Source: Fragilaria crotonensis (Eukaryota; Bacillariophyta; Fragilariophyceae; Fragilariales; Fragilariaceae). From it: a stretch of 57,187 nt of DNA. Positions 21,060 to 32,700 of the stretch are shown piece by piece. Numbering within the stretch: the first letter of the stretch is position 1; each line of letters starts with the position of its first letter. The position numbers were made by a program, and so were the translations under genes. Where the stretch lies: NCBI GenBank assembly GCA_022925895.1, contig JAKSYS010000395.1, forward strand, positions 1 through 57,187, written 5' to 3'. The notes beneath the pieces were generated by a model that saw only the letters and a program-made list of their open reading frames with translations, ran no database searches and was not told the origin of the DNA.

Positions 21060-21859
21060 CTGTATGCATTGTACAATGTAAAGATAAGCCAACTTGAATG
21101 GAGAAACAGTTATTTCCAAGAATTGTATGAGAAGTAGCCTTCTTAAGAAGGAGCTGGCCTGCAAAAATGACCATGTATAAGTGCATCATGGAAGATGTGG
21201 AACTCCAACACTACTAGCACCACCAGATGCCATTGGCACAATCAAGCCTCATTTGTAGCCATTGTTGACATTCTTTATTATCTCAGAGGAAAAGTGAAAA
21301 CCAAATGCTTCTGACCAACCAAATTATCTTCTGAACAAAATTCATTCTCTGTTTCCAATTGTGTCAAAATCCTTTCCTTGGTGATGGCAACCACATCCAA
21401 GAAAGCAATTAGAAGGGAGCACAGAACAATTAACAAAAGTGTATTGATTCACGACCATCAGCATTGTTCTCATCTGACACAAAAAGCATGAAAGCAATGT
21501 TTTTGACAACGACAGCTCCCCAGGTTTATGGCTTGGTGCTGGACCAGCCAATCTACGCTGTCAGAATCCCAGCACATAGCTACTGAACAAGAATTCAATG
21601 CAGGTTCAGGTATGTATATTTTCTATCAATTAGTGAATGGAGTGAGAAAACTGGAAGAAATCAGAATGAGTCAAATTCTATGGGCGGTGGTTGGAATGTG
21701 TTGCAAAGTGGTGTATGCATCCTGGCTTTTCTTTGTATACTACTGTGACAAGTCCCCAGGGGTAAACACAACCCTGCCAGTGAGGATGATACTTCTATCA
21801 TAACACTCTTGACAGTCCTGCCAATGGTTGGAATGCCGCATCATCGATAGGCATTGCCG

Positions 21860-22260
21860 GCAAGAATATGCATGCACAGCCATTACTTCAAGACTCCAGC
21901 CTCCACACAGAAGACTTTGAACTGGTCATAACCCTGAGCTATTGCGAATGATGCCATGTTGCCATGTCTGTTTCATTCCGAAATTGGACACAATCGTTTC
22001 CATCAGTGCGTTCTCCATATTTGTGTCAGTGTTGTACTTCGGGCTGAGCAACCATAATCATCCGTCCGAAATGCAGTAGGATCCAGGGATGTCAAACATA
22101 TGAATGATTCCCTGGTCGTCCTCGCATTTCAGCGGATACTAGTGCTAGTCATCACTCCAATGGCTCGGGTTCCCTGAACCCCTTGATCACCCGGTTGCAT
22201 TTTTCGAGGTTGCCGACGATGTCCTCTTTGACTTGTGATATGAACCCCCGTTGCAGCGAT
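21860..22260 (-). pseudogene. Ty1/copia polyprotein relic (protease / pre-integrase region)
   Basis: The minus strand, read across several frames and stops, gives HMFDIPGSYC, then LWLLSP, and further on the analogue of a GYDQFKVFC segment. These occur in the order seen in copia elements of diatoms, where an IPxS...LLSPQHWAQ segment and a NxATF...PGY segment precede the integrase. Stops and frame changes every few dozen codons show the copy is dead. Gag would lie at higher coordinates and integrase/RT at lower ones, but I could not place them. Assignment rests on motif memory. Confidence 0.5.
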
Positions 22261-24430
22261 TGTCCACACCGACAATCTACAAGTCAGTGTCGAAGATCGT
22301 CAGTCGATTGATCGCTTCCAGGGATGCATTCGCTTGCATCGCAAGTACCGACATTGCGGCTATGGTCATTTTGTTTGTCGTCGTCGTTGGGGGTCAATGG
22401 TGTGTGTCATTCTCAAAATCCGCTTTGAGGTCCTGGTTTTTCTATCAATCCAGGTTCGGTGGTCATTCTTGCATCCAGCAACAATCATTTTCCAAACCCG
22501 ATCGGTCATTCGATACCATATGCCTCGTTTGTTTGTCCGTGGTTCCAGGTGTCGCTAAGGTTTGTGCTGAGAAAGGGTTGAGACTATAGTGCATTGTTGC
22601 CTACTTGCATGAGCATCCATCCCACTGATACTAGAACCGTGTCAGTCCATCCTCCAGGGAGTCAATTGCTGTCATCCTAGGATGCGGATTCCGTAACCTG
22701 CTGCTCAATCTTTGCCACACAACTTTGAGCTTCTTTGCGAGGTTCAGTTCTCCCTTTCGGAGGGTGATGCTGCCTTCCTCTTATTCTCTGGTGTCACGGC
22801 AGCTGGGGCTTTTTGGGGTCATGCGCTCTCCACTTCTCACACTTGTCCCTTGTACTTGTACCGCACCAATACCACATGTGCTCTTTAAGTTTTGTTTGGT
22901 GCTGGGCATTTCTTTGGGTGGTCTCCAGACTTCCTGTCCTAACCATTGCTGGCTGACCTTTTGTATCGTGGTCCGATTTTGTGCCTTCCATTTTTCTTGC
23001 CGAGCTCTGCCGAGACCTTCTTCTTGTTGATGTTGACAGTCAATTCGAGTTTGGCCTCAAGGGCTACAATTGTCTCTCCTCATCATTGCGGGGCATTCCA
23101 GATTCCCTTTGTGACCATTACACCATTGTATTGCATTTAATCTTGGCCGCAAGCATTAACTCATCCAAAGTGATTTCCCACCTCGTCATGGTCATCCTGC
23201 TCTCTTTTCAATCATGTGCTGAAGAACACCTCATCACTTGCTACCGCTGAGTATCCTTTGAACAGGTTGATAAAAAGGTCCGAGGTATTTTGGTTTCTTG
23301 CTGTCAGAGACTGAACGAGTTTCACATACTGGTTGAAGCATACAATGTTGTTGTCAATTGTCATGATGTAGGTATCCAAGCTTGACAGCTTGGTCCTAAT
23401 GTGGTTTGTCGTGGCGTTTATGTCAAGGTGGCTTTGTTGAATGATGACCTTGAGCAAGGCAACACCACTCGCTGTGTTGGAATTTGCCAATCCTATACTG
23501 GCTCGACCAGATTGATACCTTTTTCTTTACCTTGCTTGTAAGGGATGCCATTAGGAATTAGAAGTACGGCATGTATGTATACTGTGTCAGTCGACTCTCA
23601 TCATCAATGTGTATGAGTTTGGACTCCACGACTTGCTCAAGTGTAAATGTGCCATAATCTTTGATGAATACCTCTTCGCGTTCGTCGCCCTTGCCTGAGC
23701 CAAAACTTATGTTGATTCCGAGGATTCCGTTGTCAGTTCATCCCAATTTGTCAGCGCATCTTCTAGGTCCTCAACAAACTGGTACAATCCGTCCACCTCA
23801 CAGTTTTAGGGGTCGTCGATGATAGGGCTGATCCAAGACTTGTCCTATATCTTGGCGTGCTCGGATCTTGTATAGTGGTCCAATAGTAAGCAAAGCAAGC
23901 CCTCGACAGTCACTGTTCTTTATAGAAACGTTGCCCATTGTCCAGAATCCAAAGCCCACAATCGGCGGCACTGTCTTGACAACGAACAATGCCAAGAAGA
24001 ATCCACACAACCCCCTTGTCGGCGTCGCTATTTTCAAAAACAAATGATTCCGACAAAAGGTTGTTCGAGGACATGGATGTTGTTCATTCTTTGACTCAAG
24101 GATCTCAACTCTTCCTTGAATTGTTGGTGCCCAACCTTAGCATGCAACATTTTGATGAAATGGCTGTTGAGATTGGTCCACCTTGATTTCTCAAGCAAAG
24201 ATAAGGTGGTGTCCATAGAAAAATATTTCAAATCAAGTTTCCAAGTGCACAGAATGCATAATCAATTAGCTACTTTTGGTTCAATTTTGTTACTTCAGCG
24301 TGGTGTCCTCCACACAAAAATATTGGAATCAAAGTATCAAAGTTTTTATCTCCCAAGTTTACACTTGAAATTGATGATGAGTACAGGTACTGTACCTTAC
24401 AAGTACTCCGAGTATGTACTCCTCCAGTAA

Positions 24431-26680
24431 TACCGCTGTGCTGCAACCCTGCAAACCCTCAACGCCTTCTTAAAAGAAAAGCTACAGTATTGGCGTCTAC
24501 CGTCGTGGATCATACTCTACCTCTCCTTCCGTCCGTTCGTCAACCAAAGTTTCTGTGAGTCACGGTTCAGTTCCTTTTCGCACGATTGAGTCATGCTTCG
24601 CGTTTGCGTTCTTGTAAGTGTTTGCGTCATAGTTCTTCGGTCATTGTCAAATGTTCCGCGGACATATAAATGGGAATCGCAATTGCCAGCCGACCTCAAA
24701 AGAGAACACAAACTGGTGCATCATCAAATCTACATTTTACATGCTTTATGTTTCATTATATTTATCTGGGATTCAGTATCTTTCAACAAATCATTCTACC
24801 ATGGGATTCTGAAGAACTAACAAAGAACAATCAAGGAACAACCAAAGAACAGAAAGAACAAGGAAAGTGCAGCTTCAGAGCTCTCATTCGGTCGTTCCAA
24901 TTTCATTTCATGCATGTTTTATACATCTCACAATTAGTCTATCGCAAAACATAACACTCCTACTAATTTATTTTAACTAATTCATCGTTTCAGAGCCCTT
25001 ATTTGTCGCCCCATCGCCTCGAATAAAACTTTACTTTTGCCTTATGCATAATTGCAATGATACGGACACTCCGGAAATGGTGATCACCATCGTGTTTGGA
25101 AGACGACACAACAATACTATATTTCAAAGGAAACACAACAATGATTGACCACCACCAGTAGTGGGGCATGGACAAGGAGAGCCCAATAGTGCGACTCTGT
25201 GTTTTCCTGCCTGCTCTCAGGTTAAGAATAATTGATCAAGATTTGTAATGTACCTGTGCTAATAGAAACACGGGCAACAATAAAAGGAGGAACTATGACT
25301 GATATGACTTGAATTAAAGGATATTGATACTAGATATTGCTGGCTCTTGATTTTGGCTGATGAGATCCTGGTCCCGGTGTGCCACACCCATATTCCTCCC
25401 TCTCAGTTGACTTGTTATCCATCATTTCTTCGCCTTCTTGTTGGTATCAAAGATGCACAACAAAGGCCACCATGGAATCCTTCTTTCTTCTGCCCGTCCG
25501 CTCACGTCGTTTATGTGGTAGCTTGTTTGATATTGCTACAGTGTAGGTATTGGCTGTCCAACACAATACGAGACAATTACATCTCGACATTATGACAGTG
25601 GTCGTGTAGGCCTTGAACCTTTTCTGTCATTGCAGCTCCATGCTTTGCCCCCCTTCAGAGACGCCTACAAAGAAAGTCCACCAGCATGCAGGCGGAACTG
25701 TTTTTAGGAAAAGCATGGCAAATGAGGACAACAAGGCAACCTTCATCACATCCCTTGAACTTAGCAGCAGCATTCTGGGGGAAACTGGCCAGAGGCAGGT
25801 CTTCATCAAAGATGTCCTCCTGGAGAGCACATTTCAAATTTTTCTACTACTACTAGAGGGGCAGGCATGATCCTATATCATTGATCCAGCAAACACTTGT
25901 TGCATACATCCGTGTTGATCCGATGTACCGACAACAAGCAACAAAAATGCAGCAAGAATGAAGTCCTTTGAAAATATCTTTGCGGTCAACAAAGTACAGA
26001 ACATGTGGCCAAAAGAGAACAGATTGAACAGGTTATGAACTTGGAGTTGCAAACTTGGTTACTAGTAGAAAATCCAAGTTAATGAAAGACGAGTCCCACT
26101 GACTCAAAAATCCAACGTGTGTCACCCTGAATTGATTAGTTTGAGCACTTGGAAACTAGGATCTTTATATTGTTGTATGGACACCACCTAACAAGGCCGG
26201 GAGACACACACAAAGGTGGGGGGTCAGTTCTTCATTGAAACCTATAGGGGGTGCAATTACATCAAAACAAATCCAACCTTGGATCCCAGTTTCCAAGTTC
26301 CAAACAGAATCTTGGGACAGAATAAGAAGGTTTCAATTTTGGCCTGGTCCAGTGGCATTTACACAGCATAAACTGACTTTTTGTATCCAAGTAGGAAACT
26401 CCCAAGTCTTCTTTTGAAGAAGATGAATGTGAGTAGCACTTTGTGCACAAGTTATAAACTTTTATCACTACATCATGGTGGCCACCGACAGCAGTGTGCA
26501 TATGATGAAGGCTTAGAGAGCTCTTTCTGGGTTTGTAGCACTGCTGTCCTTGTTGATATTCAAGCGAGGAAAGTTCAAGGACATTGTTTTTGACTGCGTT
26601 AGAAAACAAGGTGTCTTATGCATTTGACATGTTTGAGTGTGTATCGGAAGGTATATTGAGGGCATCTACCATGAAATTGG
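24431..26680. other. Gene-free stretch, no supported feature
   Basis: No coding frame, structural RNA or terminal repeat is recognised. A purine-rich run ending aaaggtggggggtcag near 26212-26227 resembles a retroelement polypurine tract, but no LTR could be paired with it. Short phrases on the theme aacttggatccaagtt / aatccaagtt recur near 26040-26120 and 28090-28110, hinting at copies of one old repeat. Confidence 0.4.
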
Positions 26681-26689
26681 AGCAAGGCA

Positions 26690-27600
26690 GAGCAACAACA
26701 GCAATGAGAGCAAGAAGGAGAATCAATGAGAGCAAACCAGACTTCAAACCGACGAGAACGAACCAGAGCAAGTGCAAAGCAGGAACAATGTGAGCAAACA
26801 AAACGAGATCGTGACAAAAGAGCAGGAACAAGAGCAAACAAACCCAGAGCTAACAAACAGATAGCAAACGGGATCACATGTGAGGCAGGAACGAGATCGA
26901 TAGAGAGCAATCAAACAAGACCATGAGAGCGAGAGCAGGAATGCGAGCGAATGAGAGGGAGTGCGAGGGGTAGGAACGAGAACAAAAGAGAACAATCTAG
27001 AGCGACAAGAGGGACGAAAGAGAGACGAGCAGCAAACAAATGACAGCAAGAATGAGTGCGCAAAACAAGGGCATTAACGTGATCAAACAAAATGAGAGCA
27101 AAAACATGAACGAGAGCGCGAAACAAGAACAGGAACAAGAGCAAGAAACAAACCGCCAAGTGCAAAATGAGGTCGAATGCAAGAGCAGGAGGAATGAGAT
27201 CAAAAGAGAGCAACCAAAACGAGACACGAGCGTATGCAAGAGCAGGAACAATAGTGAAGTAGACCAAAGGAGAATGATTAGCTATTACAAAGCAGGAACA
27301 AGAGCAGCAAGCAAAACAAGAGCGCGAGACGAGAGCGAGAGCAGGAACGAGAGCACGCAAGGGCGAGTGTGATAGCAGGACGAGAACGAACAAGAACAAA
27401 CGAGAGCATTGAGGGCTAGAACAGCAAACGAAATGACAGCAAGAATGAGAGTGCGCAACGAGAATGAGAGCAAGAGCGAGCAAACAAAACGAGAGCGAGG
27501 GCAGCAAACAAAAAGAGTGCAAGTGCAAGAGCAGGAACAAGAGCAGACAAAACAAGAGAAATTGCAAGAGCAAGAAGAAGCAAAAACATAACAAAGAGTG
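26690..27600 (+). repeat. 0.9-kb purine-rich, strand-asymmetric degenerate repeat
   Basis: The plus strand is dominated by A and G with very few T. It is built from shuffled versions of gagcaggaac, aagagcaaac and aacgagagc. Spacing is irregular, so it is not a simple tandem array. Open frames across it (for example minus strand 26911-27594, mostly Leu/Phe/Ser/Cys) are a consequence of composition and are not genes. Confidence 0.75.
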
Positions 27601-29729
27601 AGAACAAAGAACCTGTTACTATATCTCCCTTTCTTGTTTCTGGTTCACATGCATTGCAATCCACACTACAGAATACTTACTACCTAGTATTTGAATTGCA
27701 GGCATCTAATTGTGATCGAGAAAGGCAGTTTTGCTCTAAAGAACCAACCATTTGACTTTTGGCTGCATTGGCATTCCTCCTGTTGTCACAACACTACAAG
27801 GAATACAATCTGCATGGTGAATGTGCCAATTGTCAATTGGCTGATGAGCCTTCTCTGGTGGTGCATTGCTAGTGCTCGTGGTCAAAGGCACACAAAGTTG
27901 ATGAATGCACTCATGGGTTGAAGTGTGATGGGCATTCAAATGGAGTGCATGTGAAACTTGGATTACCACAATTGGCTAAAAATGTGCTGGTTAACTTGTA
28001 TGTCCAACAATCAAAGTTTAGTCTTACAATCTCAGAAATCCAAGTTAAGTCACATATTAGGGAATCTATTTTGGTTTTTGGATGTGAGATCCCTTGGAAA
28101 CTTGGATCCAAGTTCGGAATTTGTTGCTGTAGACACACCCCCTTAGCTTCGACAAGACAGGGCCTAAGAGAGACTGTGCAAAAGAGAAAACAGAGAAAGT
28201 TGTTGCAAAATAGAACAGTAGCATGGTAGCTAGCATAAGTTGGAGTACTTGGAGTATACCACGGAGCACTCTTAACTACAGTACTCTGGACTCTGCGGGA
28301 TGCGTTACCTCTCCCGCCTACGCGGCTACTTTGACTTATCGGTCTCGTTAAGTTTGTATACGTATGATAGAACTCCGAGTAATAAAGTGGGGAAATGGTG
28401 TGGGATATGACATGATCCTACTATGGAGTTTACCCGGACCTGCCGATTTCCACGCGGACGGTAGCACTGATATTGCGGCGGGCGGGCGGGTTCTTAGCTA
28501 ACAAACTTGGTTACTTGTACTTGCTACATAGCTTGAGAGCTCCTGTCTCACACCTCCAAGGTTGTCTGTCTTGTACTGTAGCAGGCTTGTCGGCACTGTG
28601 TGGGCATCATTTGCTGCTGCTCTGGCGTTAAAGCTGGATCAGCCAACAATGGATTCTAGCTGCAACCGCTCCTCCGTTCAAATGTCTGTTGTTCTTCTGT
28701 GTCGGGGCTTTGTAGGCCCCTGTTATGTTCGGTCGATTCGCTAGACGACCCCGTACTCGTCAGTGCGGAGGTCGCCGAATGAACTGGTGCTCTTTGTAGT
28801 GTCTGTCAGACCTCCCGTCATCGCTGCCGCTGCTGCCGGCGTCTGGAGTCTGGAGTCTGGAGTACTACCCGTAGTAGCTTGTATATTACAGTACCAGGTA
28901 GTAGTACTCGGTGCACTCTCTGAGTACCCTACCAGGTACAGGTACCAGGTACTGAGTATCATACTTGTACTCCTAGTATAACACATATAACATATAGTAT
29001 CACATATCACATACACCGTATGATACTCCTCTCTCCCCACCGAAGTCCGAGTCCCAGTTATCGGTAGGTCATTTCGATATATCGTTTGTCGATGTCACTC
29101 AATTATCAACGCAGTCCCGAGGACTTTCGTGATGTTAACCCTTCCGAACTCGGGAATCAATTGAGCCTTAACAGTGAAACGCGAAAGACATCGTCAAGGC
29201 GTACTGAATCGGCCTCGTATGACACTTTAAAGTTGGAATTCAATGTTGCATAAATGATCCGAAAGCAAATGCGACATCATTCTCTGAATAGATCTGTCTA
29301 AAGTACGACCTGCCACCAACAGCCCTTCTAAACAAATAGATGAACGAGGACGTGCGATTTGTCGATTGCATTCCATATTTGTCATCTCCACTTCCAGAAC
29401 TTAAACAAGATTTATGCGCTATGATCAAACGGAGCGCAATCAACAACATTAAAATATTCATAGCTGATGCTTTAATGTATATTTCAGGGGGACATATTTT
29501 CCGCTCCATGGATGCAATCCCCCGAGCTCCCCACCCGAACGAAACAGACATCCTCAAAAAAAGCAGTTTGTGATATATTTTGATCACGAATCTGTTGTCG
29601 TCAAAAGCGTCCTAGTCAATCTCTTCGAAAGAGCGAGATTGTCTGACAGAAAGTTAACAAGTACCAGGTATTCTCTCAAGAGATTGAGCGTGAGAGGGAG
29701 AAAGACAAGGTCTTCCGGTTTTGGCAATC
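27601..29729. other. Intergenic, mixed repeat and 5' flank of the giant gene
   Basis: 27601-28240 is unassigned repeat-like DNA. From 28240 the sequence changes to GTAC-rich intergenic type, with clusters at 28243-28290 and 28860-28990, a 3 x 7 bp array at 28841-28861 and a 2 x 7 bp array (tatcaca) at 28998-29011. A frame at 29340-29573 (77 codons) has no recognisable features. The promoter of the giant gene should lie in the last few hundred bases; a GTACCAGGTA word is at 29661-29670. Confidence 0.45.
28841..28861. repeat. Heptamer array (gtctgga)x3
   Basis: Three perfect consecutive 7-base units, directly followed by a GTAC word. Confidence 0.9.
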
Positions 29730-32700
29730 ATGACCAAACTTAACCCCGGTCTCGTGTTGATCAGTTTCCTTGTTGCCGTGGCGTTTGGGTTCACCGACAA
29801 TAATGTTGACAACGCCAACGCCAAGGTCAGCAAGGATTCGACCTGGCGTTTTCCTTTTGCTCGCTCGTCTGATGCGTCTGCGATCGAGCTTGGCGATGTT
29901 TCGGAAGCGTCCAAGAAGCTCGATACTATCAAGGCCATGGTGGATGACCGCAAGCAGAAGAGGAAGCAGCGCAACAAGGCGGAGAAGGATCGTCGTCGCA
30001 GCAGACAGGAGCCAAGTCTGGTCAGCATGGATGCCGATGAACAGATGCAGGATGCTGGAAAATCCTTTCTGGAGGCGCTCGGACTTGAGGGTTTCCATAA
30101 AAGCACCCCTTCAGACGAGGAAGGAACTGTTGCTCACAACCTAGCCATTGAGGACCTCAAGTTCAGAGTGATGCATCAGCTTGCGATGGATCCGAACCAG
30201 ATCCCCCAGGATCTTGTTCACTTTGAGAAAGTCGTTGGTGGAAAGCTCGTATTGGAGAATCCCTCTCTCGCAGCCGTGGTCAAAGACGATGAAGTGGCCG
30301 AGGACGATGCCGCCGCGAAAGAGCAGCTTCTTGCCGAAGGTTTCGTTCTGTACGACCAAGTTGACTCGCTTGACTCGCTTCCTGCGGAGTTCGAGGACAA
30401 AAACGAGGAGATCGATGACAAAAGCACCATGCAGAGCGTTACTTGACGGAGACCGTTGGCGGAAGTGCTGTCGTTCTGTCTACCAACGTCAGTGCTACAG
30501 ACAAGGAAGTGACCATTGGAGCGACCAAGACCGGTGGTGGTAAGGACTCAGCCTCTGCTTTCATGAACTCGTTCCAGCAAGTTCTGACACGCAGGACATG
30601 CGCGATGAGGCCGACAGGACCCAAAAGGCTCGCAAGTCACCTCTCGCCTCATGCCCTCCTGATATGGACCCCAACACTGTCTTCGACTGTCGCTGTGAGT
30701 ACCCTGGAGAGCTCGTCTATGCCGATCCGAAGGCTGGTGCTCCCAAGTCTGTTGGTTCGTACAACGCGACAACCAAAAACAGTACTGGAAAAGTTTGGGA
30801 TGTGGAACGATACACCCTGGTCAACGGAACCTTCGTCCTTCCAAGGTGGCACCTTGCCTGCTCCAAGGCGGTCTTCGTCTGTCCCGGACGTTCTTTGCGC
30901 AATTGTAAGGCTTGGCAGTACCACTGCACATCCGCTGACTTCCCGTTGCACTTGGGTGGATCTGGAGCGAAGGACGCGTTAACCCGCAAGGAGTCCCAGG
31001 CACGAAGTCGCAACCTTGTATTCAATCCGGATCTCAAAATTAATACGCTGAAGTCGCACGGAAGAAATCTCGGCCGCGCGAGGACTAGGGCGAAGTCGTG
31101 CGAGGTCGTAGTCCTCCCAGCTACTCATCCCAAGTGTCAAGCGCAGGCTGGCTCAGCGAAGAATCTGACGGTAGCTCCTACTGCCTTAACACAGGCCGAC
31201 TCTATGACTATTCCAACGATCGCTCCTACGTCCGCAACCCAACCTGACTCCACTCCACTATCGTACACTAAGGGCGATGCACTTCCAGGGACTGACCCGT
31301 CCACCAATGCTCCTGCTCCACTCACCGCAGGTCCAACCCGCCGCCGATTCTTCGGAAATCCTGACTCAGCCTTTTTTCGAGCACCACCCGTTCCTCTCGA
31401 TGGGCAAGCACCAACAGAGTCTCCTACCGAATCTCCAACTGAGTCGCCAACTGAGTCTCCAACTGAGTCCCCAACCGAATCCCCAACGCTGCCTCCAACG
31501 CTGCCTCCAACGCTGACTCCAACTTTGCCTCCAACTTTGCCTCCGTCCCCACCCCCGTCTTCTCGCCCGACACTTAAGCCGACTGTGGCTTCGCCAACAA
31601 AGCTCACACGCCGCCCTACTGCTAAGAGTGCAACCAAATGCGAAGGCTATGACTTGACAGGTTGCTCTGTTTCTGGAGATCCAGCTAAAGAAGAACCTCC
31701 ATTGGAGCAGTGTCAGCAGGCTGCTTTGCTCCCAGGATGCAATGGCACCTCCCAGAATTGGCGTGTTTCATTGCTAACTGCGGGGTTTGATCCCTTTAAC
31801 TACGAAACCTTTTTGGTTTACAACATCACGCAGCCCGGAGGAGGCGTAGTCGATCACGTGACTATTTCCTGGACAGGAAACTGCTGCGTGCGCGATGCGT
31901 CCTTCTTCGGCCTAACTTTGGGATATGGCTTAGACGCCGACACGTGCACCTACGGAGTAAAGTACAACAAGGCGTTTTCGAGGGTGCAGACATCTGGATT
32001 TTACAAGATCGTCGTTGCCGGCAACATTCCAATTTCGACCAAGGGCTCAACAGTTGCAGTTCACAGAAAAGAAGGTTTCTGTACTTACGAACTTCCTGGT
32101 CCCGACTGCAGCCAATGTACCCCCAAAACTACCTTGGCTCCAACTCCTCCCAAGTTTCCATCAAGTGCGCCCAGTGGAAGCACATCACCATCTGCCAATC
32201 CAACTACCAGTGTTGGTCCAAGTGCAGCACCAAGTGGCGACCCGACCAGTCAGCCCAGTGATCAGCCAAGCGATAAGCCGTCGCTTCAGCCAAGCAACGC
32301 TCCAACACCCAACCCAACAACCTTGGCTCCAACTCTTCCCAAGCTTCCAACAAGTGCGCCCAGTGGAAGCACATCACCATCTGCCAATCCAACTACCAGT
32401 GTTGGTCCAAGTGCAGCACCAAGTGGAGATCCGACCAGTCAGCCCAGTGATCAGCCAAGCGAGAAGCCGTCGCTTCAGCCAAGCAACGCTCCAACACCGA
32501 ACCCAACAAGCCAAGCACCGATACCGAACCCAACAAGCAAAGCACCGACCCCGAATCCAACAACTGCAGCACCAACACCGAAGCCAACAACCAGAGCACC
32601 GACACCCAAGCCAACCACCGAAGCACCAACCCCAAACCCAACTGTCACCAGCGAGCCATCGTCTGCTCCAAGTGGTAGCACTTCTCCATCTACAAATCCC

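Larger units (their letters stand above)
15501..24430. mobile_element. 8.9-kb gene-free block of decayed mobile-element DNA
   Basis: No frame longer than about 140 codons exists and none reads like a host gene. Base composition is more even and AT-richer than in the genes, and GTAC islands are absent until about 24385. At 21860-22260 the minus strand still spells short copia-type protein motifs in broken frames (see the separate entry). The rest is probably the remainder of that element plus other old insertions; no boundaries, LTRs or target duplications could be placed. Confidence 0.5.

Noticed and set aside
26911-27594. 227-codon minus-strand frame rich in Leu, Phe, Ser and Cys
   Set aside because: A by-product of purine-rich DNA, which gives a stop-poor complement. 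No domain and no start context.
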